Shown piece by piece: positions 45,301-58,442 of a stretch of 64,000 bases of DNA (position 1 is the first letter of the stretch; the number at the start of each line of letters is the position of its first letter). This stretch comes from Anas platyrhynchos (Eukaryota > Chordata > Aves > Anseriformes > Anatidae). The DNA is taken from positions 31,839,001 to 31,903,000 of the forward strand of contig NC_092591.1 in assembly GCF_047663525.1 (NCBI RefSeq), written 5' to 3'. The position numbers were made by a program, and so were the translations under genes. Under the pieces are notes generated by a model. It did no database searches. It worked only from the letters and a program-made list of their open reading frames with translations, and had not been told where the DNA came from.

Positions 45301-48300
45301 CTGATCCACAGATGCTGTGGCCAACAGCCACTCACATCGAGAGTTAAACTCCACATGAGATACTTTCTTCTTGTGCAATTTCAGCTTCCAAATCTGAAGC
45401 AGAGGAAACAAACAAAAAAAATAAAAATCACACACACACAAAAAAGGACTGGATTAAAAAAAATGAAATGAGAATCTGCTAGTGTTCTTGTGCAGAGTAA
45501 AGAGGTCATACATTTACAGAGTTAAAAAAAAAAAAAAGAAACAAAAAACCTTCTGTAATACACCTACTGGAAACAAGAAAGGAGAAGATTGACCTTGGAA
45601 CTATTTAATCCTGAGAGAATCTCTGATCCACCAACTTATTACAGCTATAGGAAACAAAAATACAATCCCTGTTTCATGGAGGGAAGTATTAATGTCACTG
45701 TTAAGACCTCATGTGGAATACTTCATGCAGTGCCAGTGCTGCAGCTGCAGGAAAATTAAAACAAACTGGAACAGGTACAGAAATGAGCCACCAACATAAT
45801 AAGGAAGGGCCTACTTTGTGGGAGATCAGAAAAGCTTGCTTTCTTTATCTTAGTAAAATTGACAGGTGATGGGATACAATTGGCTTCTAGAAACGTATCA
45901 GAAAAGAAATATAAGCAAAGGAGAAATATTTTAATTAAGCAGAACAAATGGATATAAACTGACTATCAGTAAATTTATACTAGATGCCAGATGATTATTT
46001 CTGATCAAAGGAGTACAGCTGGCCCACCCTCTATAATAATGCGTATCTCCAGAGTGCAGAAGAGCCCATCAAGTTCTTTCAAGAGAAAAAAAATAAAGAA
46101 AGCAACTAACCTTTAATACACAAAACTCATGTACTCATAACCCTGCTCTCTAATTTACATAGCTGCCTCTGGCCACAGCTCACCGGGTGGCACACTCTTA
46201 CAGATGTTACCCTTGCAGGCAGGAGAAATGGTAATTCCAGTGTGGTGGTACAGCAGGCTCCTGTAAGCAGGGCCACTCCAAGCCTGTTCTCTAATAGGTT
46301 TCTGTACTGCTTCAGAGTCTGCCTCTGCCTGCCCTCTCATGTCTAGAAGCAGTAGTGCAATTTATATCCCAGTGTTTGTTGAATTACGGTTCCGTACTTA
46401 CTCCACAGTCATGGAAAGGTGTCTGTCAAAGTAGTGCCTCCCAGATGACTCCTATCAGGGCGCTTAATTTTTGGAAGGATGAAGGTTGCTGGCAGAACGT
46501 ATTTAGGCTCTTCAGGTTACCATATAATTACTCTGCCCAGTAACAAACACTTTTAAGAAAAGGGCAGCACATCACACAGTCCCTGTTGGAGATTTGTTAC
46601 TATCACGCTGACCAACATGCTTGACAGAAGTGGAGGAAGTCTCAGCCCCTAAACTATATGTAGGCTCATCTCCTCAGCTGCAAGGCACTTGTCCACTTTA
46701 CTGGGCCCCTGTAGTGCAGGGAAGTCGATGAGCCATGCAGATTCCCATAAAGGAGGTGCTGTAAGGAGCCATACAAACCTCTTCACCAGAAGTGCTGAGC
46801 AGAACCACGTTGCCCAAATTATCTCCTGTCACCACAGCGCGGCAGCTTGCAGAAACATCAACACTGCAGTACCAGCAACTAGAGGGAAAGAGACAAAAAT
46901 CAGTGCTGCCTCCCACAGGCAGCTGAAGGCAGCTGAGCTCTGGTTCACATCTGGTCCCTTTCTGACAAAGGATACTGCAACAGATTGCAATTGCCATCTC
47001 CTGCCTGATCTGATGGGGTGGCCCTCAACATCAGGAAGGGGGCTGGTTTATCAGCAGTGCTTGTTTTGGCGACTGAATATGAAATAATTTCCAAGTAATT
47101 TGTGAAGTGCTCACTAGACAGAGTGTGACATGTTGGGACAGTGGAATACAAAGGCTGAGAAGTCCCTTGGAGCCTGCACACTTTGAGAAAGATCAGAACG
47201 CCCATGCAACATTGCCAAACATACAGAAACAGCTTTAAAATAAGGTTTTCCACAATACAGTGAAGCAGCAGTAAAGAAAAGACAAAAGCTTTGGATTGGA
47301 AAGTTGCACCTCTAAACTGTCTCAACTTCATGCTCCAAGAAACAAAACTGAGTGGAGACTTATCTGATAAAGATCTATTTCTTAACCCCAGCTCTGCTGG
47401 GAGGGTAGGGCTAGTGAGAGTAAAACTGGGGTCCTTTGGGAGCCTGGAGGGAAAGCTTTAATTTGCAATGAATTGCAAATTATTCTTGATTTCAAGGCAC
47501 TGGGAATTAGCATGGTGAGCCTGCACACTCCAGAGGGCAATAGGGTAAACTCAGTAAGCTGAAACTTTGATTCTTCAGGAATGTTTTTTTGGCCTTCCTC
47601 TGCTGCCTGAGCTGCTGCACACAAAGCGCCCAGAACACCCATCACAACGAAGAGCAGAAAGCATGTTCTGCTCTTCTCTCCTCACACTTTATACAGCAAA
47701 GTTTTGTCAGTACCTGCAAGACAGGAGATGGTGTCACCAGAAACAACACCAGAAGGTGCATGCAGCGCACTCGGCTACTGCAAAAACAGAGGTGCCCTGG
47801 GGCTGCCTAGCTTGTCACCCCCCCTGCTGTGCTGGAGCAGGGACCGGGAGCCTATCTCTGAGCTTCCTCACAGGACCACGTCACGCCAAGGATCTCCTCA
47901 TGCTTGCAAAGAAGCAGATGTTAGTGAGCACGAGCAGAGCCACAGCACTAACCCAGCACTAAGGGTAAACCATTAACCACAGCATTAAGGAGCAGAGATT
48001 CATCCTTGCACAGCTCCCTCCTCACCAAACATTATGGAGCTCATGGCCACAGTCCGGGGCACGGGAGATCACCTGCACCGCTCTGCTCTCAAGGTCCTGC
48101 AGGCTTAGGGTGCCATCCCCTGATGCCACATAAAGCTTCACTGCCTCATAAGGACTGAACTTGATGTCTCCAAGAGAATCTCCTGGCCCTTTCTGGAATA
48201 CACACAGAGCCAAAAGGCATCAAGGTTAGAGTGGGGGAAAAAAAATCTTAATACAACTCATCTCCTGGAACACACTGCAGGTTTCCCAAGGCACGATGCA

Positions 48301-51300
48301 CCGCTCTTTTTTCAGGGGACACACATAAGATCTTTCTGATCTGTTTCAGACCTGAGCATATACATTCTGAGCCTCTAGGTTCAACCCCACAGCTTTGGGC
48401 TGCAAACTTCATTAGCAGCACTGCTTCCTCTGCTGCTGAGGGAATGACAAACCTGCAGTGACAAATCTGCAGTGAACCACCTGGCTCAGAACAGGCTTAG
48501 GTGATCGGAAGAAAAACCAGCACCACTGCATGCAGAAGCTATATAAAATCTCAGGACAGCCCTGCACCAAGCTTTTCTTACAGAGGTTTCATTCACCAGT
48601 TCACTACAGCCTACTTCCATTCCTTCTCTAGTCCTTCTCAAGGTACCAGCAGGCAGCACAAGAGCAGTGCCAGGAGTAATTCTACTGCTAGCTACAAGGC
48701 ACAAGAACCTCAACTGAGGAAATGTGGAAAACATACACAAAGACAGAAAAGAAGGACACAGACTGGGAGTTCCCAGACTCTGACGTGCACTCCATCTGCT
48801 GCTCACAGAGCAACCATTTAATGAAGTCACACAGTACACACGAGCTGTTAAGAGGCCAGTGAATATGAAAAGCCCACCCATAGAGCTTGCTTGCCCTCAC
48901 AGCAGCAAAGAAAGACTGCATGACCTTTCAAATCCTGGCATTACTGTGACAGGGATCCACCGGGATACAAGATCTTCCCGTCCCACCTTGCCTACCTGAC
49001 CAGTCATCCCAGCACCACTAGGGCTCACCTTCTGCCTCAAGACAAGACTGCAGCTGGAACAGCCGCTTTGGAAACCAACCATGAAAGCTGCTAACAGAAA
49101 GCATCAGGTGGAGAAAAGTAAAGAGGAGGCTAACCCCTTTTCTCTCACTTACCTAGCACTGAAGTAACTAATTGAAGAGGTCAGGCTTCCTCATGAGTCC
49201 ACAGAATACTGTGAGAGGGGGATTCTAAGCACGGGCAGATAGAATTGCCTCTAGAGATTCATCTCCTCATTCCTCTGAAGAATCCGAGTCTTAATTTTGG
49301 TATTTTATACAAGAAGCACCGAAAGTTAGGTGGGATGAACTGGTGTGATCCTTATGACGTGTACCACTTAAAGGCAGTGGTGTTTGTGGAGAAGGACTGA
49401 GGGGACCGCAGATGGCTCTGCAAAAGCCATCTGGCAGCGAGCAGCACTGCTAGGAGGCCAAGAGGTCAGCAGGTCCCCAGGGCAGAGCTACAGAACACAG
49501 AGCTGAGGAAATCCACCCCACACTCCCAGGTGTAACAGGTAGTAAGCAAGCATCTGGGTCCTTCCCCTTAATGAGGGAGAGCTCTCTTCTACCCACCACC
49601 CCATTTCAGAGAAAAATAAAAAGGGAGAGTGAGCCTCCTCAGAAGGGAGAGCACTCTTGACATGTAGAGGGTAAAGGAAGTCTATGTGGAGAAGAAGCCC
49701 AGCTCCCATATATTGGAGACCAGCATCTCTCTCTCTCTCTGTAGTGCTCCTGCCAGCAGGATGCAGAGGCCCAAAACATTGCTGTATTTCTTACTCCCAG
49801 TCCTCGGAGATGGTGAAGACCCGGAAAGTATTGCCATTAAAATCCTGCAGGGTGGTAGTGCCGGCAACTGACGAAGTGTACAGCTGGCTAGGGTTAAAAG
49901 GGTTAAACTTCATTCCTGTGATGGCCCCTCCAGCTCCCATCTACAAGGAAGGGGATGAACAAAAGAAAAAATCCACTGAGTGATGGGGAAGGAGGAAAGT
50001 GTGTGCTCTAAGTCTGCATTCTCTGCTACGTTCTTAACAGCAACAGTCAAACACACCACAGCCCTCCAGGAGACAAAGACAACCATGCCTTCCCACATGA
50101 CAGTTGTCTAGGCAGCTGCCCTCCCAGAGAATAGAGCTGCAACTCTGCCAGTCCCCCAGCAATGTGCTCCTCAGCTGACATCACACTAGTAACAAAAAAA
50201 AGAAATACAGCCCTGGAATTTTTGGAGGATGGAATTCCTTCCAGTGCACACCTATGTTAATTTAGGAAGGGACAGAAGAGTCTTTTAGAGTCCCTGTAGG
50301 ACTGCCAATGGCTGAATATACCATGGGGGCATGCTAGCTGTACAAACCACTCATTCTAGCTTAGTTTTTTACTTCAGATGAAGGCACTTTGTTTCTCTCC
50401 ACTCAAAGTTGTTTCTTCATCTGACACAGAATAAAAGGTGAGCAGAGAAAAGATCAAGACCTAAACCAGACAGACCCTCTCTGCCTATTTGCTTCTGGCA
50501 TCCCTTTAAAATAATTGTTTTGCCAGTTGCTGATTTTTTCCCCACACTGAACACACATCAAGTACAGTTTCATTATGAATTTACTCAACAAGCCTCTGTT
50601 CTCCCTAGTGCAATAGGATTGTTCCCTAGAACAATCTGAACTTAGGAATGACATGCTGCTGCATCTCAGTCCTGCCCCATGGCTGGCTACTCTGCAGCCC
50701 AAGGCCTTCATGTGTTTCTCACAACAGATCTCAGTTCTGACCCGCAGATATTTGGTGGTGCTCCAGTTTTCCCCTCCTACCCACCCCACACACCCAGAGA
50801 CTTACCCCTTTTATAAAGCAGGTTTTAGTAAGTACTTCGTAGTCCCACAGAATGATGTCTCCACCTTTGGAACCAACAGCCACAGTACTTGGGTGTGTTG
50901 GATGCCACTCCAGGCATGTCACTCTCCTGTCAAAGGGACTTGCTGTTCGAAAGAGGCGGTATGAGGTCAGAGAACGCAGAAAGGGCAGCTGTAGACACTG
51001 TTACAAAGATAAAAGATAATTATGACTTCTGCAGGGATCCCTGAGTATCTCTGAATGAGGAGCGCTAACAATTCCTAATCACCACCAGCTGTAGAACATT
51101 CACAGCAAAGGCTAAGCTCCTCTCCGCAAGGAGTACGTGCTGTCCCCAAGGGAAACAATCTGGACCACGCAAATCCACATCAACCACAGCACCCGGAAAG
51201 CAACAGAGAACTGAGAGATACCATGCTTTAAATGACGTACAGGGAGCTAAGCCTCTTGGGCTGAGCTAAGAAGGCAGGATAACTAATATTAATGAGGGAG

Positions 51301-53928
51301 GGTAACATCTCCCTGTCAGAAACAAGACCTTGATGACTATGTCATTGCTGTGCATCCAGAACGTTACACTTCACCTACAGCTACAGTGTCATAGGCCTCC
51401 ATCCCAATTGCTTGCAGCTTAACAATACAGCATAAAAAAAAAAAAAAAAGAGTTAGGACATCCAACAGGTCATGAAGGAGGAACTCCTCACCTGCCTGAG
51501 CTGCGCCCGGATGGAGCCTCCCAGCTTGTTCTGGTAGACATAATGAACAATGCTGCACTGCCGCTCCAGCTGATGGAAAAGGGCTCTGGTGTTTCTCGTC
51601 ACAGACCCACCTCCACTCCGACCTGCCAGAGAGGAAAAGAATAAAAGTTACTGGGAGCCAATGCCGGTCATGCTCATTCACTAAACAACACAGGAAGACA
51701 TCTGTATTTGCTGCTAAATCCATGAAAAGCTTCAGTCACAAGTGAAAAGACTAAATGACTCTTACACGTCTAAGGAGCAAGCAGCCTTTGCCACTGTGGA
51801 GTCCAGTGCTTCTCATAGGCTGCCAAACTTTGTGTATGCTTCTTCATGTTAAAACTTCCTTCTGCCAGCCAAAGATTTAGCAAAAAGACAGCATGAGAGG
51901 GAGGACTAAAGCAAATTCTCAGGTGGCGCATCTCTTGGACAGTATACAGCCTGAATGGTTCATACCCAAAATATACTGAGGCAATCCAAAGCCCCAACAA
52001 CTTGGCAACATGCAATGGGAGGGGGTGAGCCCCTGTGTACAGAGGAAAGAAGGTCAGACTTATGAAGAGCAGAAATATTACACCTGAAATTTCCCCAAGT
52101 GTAGCAATAGGAGTTCCCACACAGTTCCTGAAATGCCTGCTTGTGAATGAGAATATTCTATCTGCTTGTGCTGTAGCCCGTACAGTCTGCCTGCAAACTG
52201 TGAGGTTTGTTTTTGATAATAGACTTGCTGACGCCTCATCGCCTGAAAACCTTTCTGTTCAGGGTGATTTTTGCTGAGAGCACAGCATGCTTCTACATTT
52301 TGTTCATGTTCCAAGTTTTATCTTCAGGGACCTTTAGATAAAAACAAGATCTGTGCGCAGTCCCATGTCTATGATCTAATCATCCCCATGGCAATAGACT
52401 GTAACACCTCAGTAGATCTAGATGTCAAATGAGAAAGATGCCTTTGTTAAGAAACAAAAATGCTACGTTCATTTAAGGATACTAATGAAAAAACAGAAGA
52501 TCAAAAACGTAAGGATCATTCTGTGTGATTAGAACCTAAACAAAATCTTCCTTTAATGCAAGCCTGGAACCTAGAAATGCAGGGGTGAGAGACTAAACTT
52601 CTTTATTCATATGCCAACATAGTGCTAACACTTGCCTCACCTGTTGAATTGGGCATAAGAGGATTTATATTTTAACTCATTTTTCTCTTTTTTTTTCTTC
52701 CTCCACAGAAGAATTAGTATCCACAGTTCCTTCTTCAGAAGTGACAGAAGGGGGCATATTTTTTTCAGATTCAGTGTGGTTGCAAAGGATAATTTACTAA
52801 GTAAAAACTTCAGGCCTTTTTAGAATCTGCTGTAGTAAACGCTTAAAAACAGATTTCAACTGCAAGAAACTGGACCTGTACTACACAATTCAGAAGAATT
52901 TTTTTTTTTCCAAGCTATATTAAAATCAATATAAAAACAGTAAAGAAGCATTACGATTTTCTTTGAGGTTTGGATGCTTTTCCCACAAAGTGTGTATAAA
53001 GAACAGAAAATCTCAAATGCAAAGGTCTTGGTCTTTTTAAGAAAGGTCTTAGGGAAAAATACGATTGGTCTCTTTTTCCTCAAAGTACTAACCACATCCA
53101 ACTCCCTCTGAAACTTAGGGGAACTACAGGTGCTCACCAAATCTGAAAATCAGGCCATGAAGTTACAATGAAAACCACACAGCTAAGTCAGCTACAGAAG
53201 ATGCTTTAACTATCCACAACTACGTACAGAACTCCTTTCCAGCAAGAGTATTTTGCTTCCATGACCACTGTCCACACTGCCAACTGCTCCAAATTTTGTA
53301 ACTCCTGCTTGCTTTAGGAAAAGTTAGAATACGCACAGATCAGGTGGAAATGCCAGTTTAGACTGCACGCTGTAGAACACCAACCTTACAGCTAAGAAAC
53401 TGCATTAAGAATTGCATGGAAGAAAAAAATGATTCATTACCAAGGCTGTCTGTCCTACAATAAAGCAGACATCTGGTAATTCAGGAATTCCACAGAATTC
53501 TCCAATGTGCTGTGATGGCATTATGTGGGCAGGCTTCTACCAAGGGGTTATGGAGTCTCAAAAATGAAGGACAGACATGCAGACACACTCTCATTAGACA
53601 GATAATTGGAGGCTGCACTACCCTGATACATGTCTGTGTATCACTTGAATATGTAACAGTCATCTGAACACTACTCTTGGCATTCTCCTTCTTCAGCTAG
53701 TCGATACCTGTGATTTAGGGTAAATCTGGTTGGGAGAAACAGTAAAGAAGCATTACCGATTTTCTCTAGGGGTTTGGATGTTTTTCTCAGAAACAATTTC
53801 CTTGCTAGTGGTTCGTTCTCTAGTTCCTTGCAGTCCAGTTTCCTTTTCCCAGACGATTTTGCCTCTTCTGACCAATACTCATGCGCCCTCTCATGCTTCT
53901 TGTCCTTTGGCTGATTTACTGGAGCCAT
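42318..53928 (-). CDS. DDB2: DDB2, UV-damaged DNA-binding WD40 protein
   Basis: DDB2 recognises UV photolesions in chromatin as the substrate receptor of the CUL4-DDB1 ligase. Coding exons in transcript order: 53928-53757, 51622-51492, 50997-50806, 49940-49795 (alternative 48192-48026), 46878-46779, 45393-45216, 44154-44009, 43760-43596, 43282-43237, 42568-42318. Phases close to 508 residues. The coding exon starts at 53940, 12 nt before the ATG, after a TTGCTTCTAG acceptor. Family matches include [20 protein letters not shown] (exon 3), HKKKVSHV and [13 protein letters not shown] (exon 6), and the lesion-probing FQH hairpin at ~348-350 in [12 protein letters not shown]. The first ~100 residues are diverged. 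The last ~75 residues, after ILIWSREE, form a Lys/Arg-rich tail ([14 protein letters not shown]) that human DDB2 (427 aa) lacks. The gene converges on CIMAP1A. Confidence 0.92.
45685..46015 (+). mobile_element. Old CR1 fragment in a DDB2 intron
   Basis: The plus strand follows the CR1 3' coding region in order: GACCTCATGTGGAATACTTC, then a diverged stretch, GGTGATGGGATACAATTGG, and AACAAATGGATATAAACTG. It is heavily diverged and broken, so much older than the array CR1. It lies antisense to DDB2 between the exons at 45216-45393 and 46779-46878. Confidence 0.65.
48026..48192 (-). CDS. DDB2: Alternative DDB2 exon (second version of one WD40 exon)
   Basis: 167 nt between TGTATTCCAG and GTGAGG splice sites, in phase 0 to 2, exactly like the 146-nt exon at 49795-49940. 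It encodes [14 protein letters not shown]...[13 protein letters not shown]...HNV, which aligns with the upstream exon's [10 protein letters not shown]...[13 protein letters not shown]. It joins in frame to the next exon ([11 protein letters not shown]). Both exon lengths leave remainder 2, so using both or neither shifts the frame; only one at a time works. The product would be 515 residues. The upstream version is closer to human DDB2. Which version is used, and where, cannot be told from DNA. Confidence 0.75.
52935..52988 (-). pseudogene. Relic duplicate of the DDB2 first coding exon end
   Basis: About 54 bp match 53737-53792, which spans the end of the first coding exon and its donor site. 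GTAATGC is still present, but several indels break the exon frame and no matching ATG lies upstream. It sits inside the following intron, ~800 bp downstream of the real exon on the minus strand. Probably a decayed local duplication. Confidence 0.5.
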
Positions 53929-54439
53929 TCTGTCTGACCACTAGAAGCAAATAAAACACGGAAGGTAAGACTGTCACAGACTTTTAACCAGACAACAGAG
54001 AGGAAAACTGGAGTGAAATTTATCCCAGTGGCCTGGAAGTAGTGCTTATACCCATAGCCTCTTTCATCAGCATGACAGTAGCTTTTTGTTGTGTTCTGCT
54101 GGAGAGGGGAACAGGTTCAATAAACTCTTCTTTGTTCCCATATGAAAATGAGTGTATCCTACAGCACTGGGGTATGTTTTGACAGATGTGCTTCTACCGA
54201 AATTTTAAGCTTAAAACCCACAGATCTGCATAAAGCACATCTGTGAAACCACATAATACCGTAACTGTTCCTGCAGCAGCTCACACTGGGCTCTTCAGAT
54301 TGGGCTAAGGACAGGGTCTGAGCTGTTGCAAAGCTGGCCAAGACTGACTGCTGTCCCACCGAGCCCGTTCAGAAGACACTTCCTACTCTTCCTACTTCAC
54401 GGCCACCACCTAATATTTGGGCTGGGCTCCCTCGCTAAG

Positions 54440-54800
54440 CTCCAAACACGCTTTTGACCGTGGGGGCCAGCACCACACGCCTGCCGCCTGCCCCGGCTCC
54501 CCGCCTCCTCCTCCCGGCTGCAGGGCACCGCACCCCGGGGGCTCCTCGGGGAAGAGCCCGCTGGGGGCCGGGTCCCTCCCCGGGTCCTCACCGAGCCTCC
54601 CCGCTCTCACCTGCGCTCCGCCGGCCTCCGCTGCCCCGGCCCCTCCCCGGAGCTTTCATAACCGGGGCGGGGAGGAGCGGGGGGGCCGCGGCTGCCGGCG
54701 CCGGGAGCGGCGCCGAGCCCTGAGGCGGCCTCAGCAGGGCCCCGCCGCCGCCATCTCACGGCCCCAAGCGCGGGGGGCGAGCCTCTGAGGCGGCCTCCAG
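54440..54800 (-). promoter_or_regulatory. CpG-rich DDB2 promoter and non-coding first exon
   Basis: Strongly GC- and CpG-rich, TATA-less. On the minus strand a GCGCAG|GTGAGAG donor at 54610 ends a probable non-coding exon (about 54660-54611), which would splice to the coding exon beginning at 53940. The exact start site is not determinable. Confidence 0.6.
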
Positions 54801-57800
54801 GGGTTCAGCTCAGCTTCTTCGGGGCTCCTAGGGGAATAATTAATTACTGCGGCACCGAATGGGTTGATTAAAGCTGCGTGGAGAGGGCCCAAAATAGATC
54901 AACCGAACAGCGAGCGAAAAAAAGAAGAGAGGCTATTTAAAAACGCGACTTGCACTGCCAGGCGCACCTGGTGTCGAGCTGTGGTGGAGCTCAACAGAAA
55001 AACCTGTGCCTTACAGCTGGGGAAAAAGAAAAACAATCCCCAGCTGGAGGCACACACGCCTCCCTCCCTCCCTCTCCATCCAGGAGGGAGGCTACTGCCT
55101 GCCTTGCCTCCAGAGCAGCAGGCAGCCCGTGCCTCAGGTCCCCATCGATATTCTGAGTAATAACGTCCTGTCATCCACACAGCTGGTGTGTAGTCCTAAA
55201 ATATCTCTGTGTAACCACTCCTACAGTTGTAGGTGTGCTGCTTTTTTGAGGAGACAGGGGGTTCTGTTCAAGTTACCTATACATTTTCTCACATAGTAGA
55301 AAATGAACTGAAAAACTACTAGGAGAAGGTGCAAAGAGCCAAACTCCAGACCTTTCTGCTGCACTGAAAAAATTTATTAGTTTTAGCATCCTAAAACCAA
55401 GGATCAGAATGACCTGGAAAAAAAATCATAACTGCTGACAGATGTCAGTTTTGACATGTTTACAGACATGTCAGACAGTTTTGAACATGTATGCCAGCCT
55501 GACCATGGTCTTACCAAGCACTTTTGTAACACACAGCATCCTTCTGAGAATTGTACCCATTAACAAAATATAGCAATAGCAGTAACTGAAAGTAGTATTT
55601 ACCTGCTTTCCTCACAAGCCTTGAAGGCTTGATTTCTGGGAAGAGAAATTACTATAGAAAAATAGCCTCCTTGTCTTGACAATGATCAACGGTTTTGTCT
55701 ACAGGTCTGCACATGTCATCATCATCAGAGGCAGAACCTGTGGAGGTCATCAGGAATCGACAACAAATCACCAATTAAAGGACAAAAATCTTAACATCCC
55801 CTGTTTTTCACGTACAGTAAAAGGTGTAAATTTCTAAGTCTGTAACTGAAGACAAATGCCCCAATACCAACTCTCTTCAAGCAGATTGAAAGACCTGTAT
55901 TGCTTTTAGTGATCTATGTATTAATCCCAAAGTAAACTCCAATGGTGTCATCTAGGTTACCCCCAGCAATGTTGTGTACTTCCTGTCCCCATTCCTTTCA
56001 TCTTCCAGTGTTTGCTTCCCTGCACAGAGGGCACGCACAGTAACCTACGGGTTTCCTCATTGCGCTGTCATGGTTAGCATTTTCTATCAATTACTAACAC
56101 CACATTTGCTTTCTCTCTCAAGAGTCACCAGATTATTTTTGTAATCGTTATTCACTAAGGACAAGAATAGCAGTTTACAAATCATGCACAGCAGAAAGGC
56201 CACTGGCATGGGGTGCCGCCAATTAGTACTGGTATGCCAGTACTAAGCAGACGTGGTGCACCGCAGGCCAGAGAAAGAGTAATTTGAAAATACTACTCTG
56301 CATTTACAGGCTCACACTCTTCAAACTAATGTATGCAGCAAAGTCAAAAGAGTATAAATATGCATGAGCAGGATATTAGGCTTTTTTTTTTTTTTTAACA
56401 ATGCCTTCTGTCTGATATACGCTCTTGTTGAGGTTCCACCTTAGTTATAGCTCACAGTTCTCTATTAGAGAATAAAGCTGTCTTGTTGCTGGGTCTGGTA
56501 AAGCTATATTCTGACTAAGACCGTCGACTTCATGGTATTTGTAATACTAGTTGGTATTTTGCCTCCTTGTTGCCAGGATCTTTTTCCAAAGCATGAATGT
56601 TTTTGGCTACTTTAGTCTGACTACTGATGTAAAGAGTACCATTACAGCAACTTGAGTTTTGCCCGCAGATGCAAGCAAGACTTATCTTCTGCTAAAAGGT
56701 AGGAAAAACTTTTCAATCCCCAGGAGATAAGAGTAAATATGCTATCTAACCTCCTTCTATCCCATGACCTTTACTAGGCTGCCCTGCATCAGGAAAAAGA
56801 GCAGAAGTATTGCTATTCTAATTATCTTGTTTACCTGAGCACTCAATTTTCCCTAAGCAATTCCAGTCTTAGAGGAAAGGAGTGAGACAGCCATGTTACG
56901 TAGTAGTCGTAACTTGTTACTTAGTCAGCACTGGGGACAGCCAGATCTGAAATGGAAGGCATCTCAGATGCTCAATGCATGGAGTATCAGTATCAAAATC
57001 TGCATAACATAAAATAAGGCAAACAGTGGATAAAGAATATTAATGAATTACGTGTTTTTGCTTTCCCCTACCTCATTAATGTACGTACATTTGATAATGG
57101 CATTAAAATCTCATATAGTTAATTTAGAGAATCTCTACGCCAAAGAATTGGCATTGGTTTTGTTCATTTTTTTTCAGGGGTGGTGGTGGTGTCTTATTTT
57201 TAAAATAAAAAAAATATTATTTTAGTAAGATAAAAAGTTAATGCTCAGTAATAATTAACTTCTAGGGTAAGATAAATGTCTTGAGTCGCTTTTTGAAAGT
57301 ACACTCATTGTTATACCACACACAGTGACATATCACGGGAATCTACTCAGGGGAAAGCGAACTGAGGATTGGCCCCAGGGCAAAATAAGTGGAACGGTTT
57401 CTAAGATCTCCTTTCTAATAGGAATTCATAGTCTCTGAAGGTCCTCTGTAGAGGTACGTTTCTACCTCCTATAAAACTTGGGGCAGTTGTCAAGAGAGAA
57501 AACATCCCTGGGCTGCTCCAGAGAAGCGGCAGCACAGATTTACGGCATGTTCTTTCCTCTCTCCCTCCTGTAAGGCTCTCAAACTTTCCTCTCTCCACTG
57601 ATTGCATAAACATCACGGCAAACTCACAGTTGGTCCTTGGAGTTGGGTCCCAGGTCTCTTGGAAGCAGTCAAGAGAAGAGGGGCCAGCGAGGCCTCCAGG
57701 CGCTCCTCTACACGCTCTGTCCCAGCGTCATGGCAAACCACACCCGAGGCCTGGCGCTAGAAATGGAAACTCTGGCACGCAAACCTCCTGGTACTTCGAA

Positions 57801-58199
57801 AAAGCTGGCTTCGACCAAGAGACTGAAAAGACGAGGTCTGGGTTATTCAGGAAAAAGGTTTCCAGAGGAGAGGGCGAATGGACTGAGTCAGCTCTGAGGG
57901 AGCGAGCCAAAAGGCCACCACGCCGAGTCGCGCCGAGGCTGCTCCCCGACCCCAGGAGAATGACCCACGCCTCACAGAACCGAGGGATGGGGGCTCTGGG
58001 TGGGCACAGTGGGCTGCAGCTCGCAGTAACCAGCTAACCGAGCCAAACTCCCTGAGCACTGACTCCTCACAGGCCTGCCTGCCCCCTCAAGCACTCGCCA
58101 TACTGGGGGGCGACCCCCCAAGTGCTTTAAGCGACACCCCACAAAACGCAGGGCGACCCCCGAGCCCCTGCCCGGACAGCCACTTCTACTCCTCCGAGC
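54801..58199. other. Intergenic DNA between the two CpG-rich promoters
   Basis: I see no supported gene here. Contents: a T-run near 56380-56396, a perfect 10-bp inverted repeat at 56223-56246, and otherwise AT-rich unique sequence. Short ORFs (54864-55160, 57630-58037) lack family similarity or splice context. Confidence 0.5.
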
Positions 58200-58442
58200 C
58201 AGCCCCACCTGCCCGTGAGGCCCCGTTAATTAGCTAATTAGGGAGGGGCGGGCAGCAGGCGGCGCCCCCCACCCCCGGCCGGCCCCGAGCTGCGGGCCGA
58301 GCCCGCCCCGCCGGGAGCTGCTGGAGGCGGAGCGGGAGCCCCCGCGTCCCGTCCCGCGGCTGAAATAGGGGCAGGGCCCGGCCCGCTCCCCTCCCAGGTG
58401 GCCGCTGCCCTCTGAGCCGAGCCTGGCCGAGCCGCCTGCGAG
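58200..58442 (+). promoter_or_regulatory. CpG-rich promoter and 5' UTR exon, probably PACSIN3
   Basis: A GC-box-rich stretch is followed by a plus-strand exon ending CTGCGAG|GTAAGCAG (donor at 58443). No ATG-led frame crosses the donor, so the exon is non-coding. In human 11p11.2 PACSIN3 lies head to head with DDB2, so this is most likely its first exon. That assignment rests on synteny only. A perfect palindrome TAATTAGCTAATTA at 58227-58240 sits at the promoter's left edge. Confidence 0.5.

Noticed and set aside
49727-49741. CT dinucleotide run
   Set aside because: A short microsatellite near a DDB2 exon, with no sign of function.
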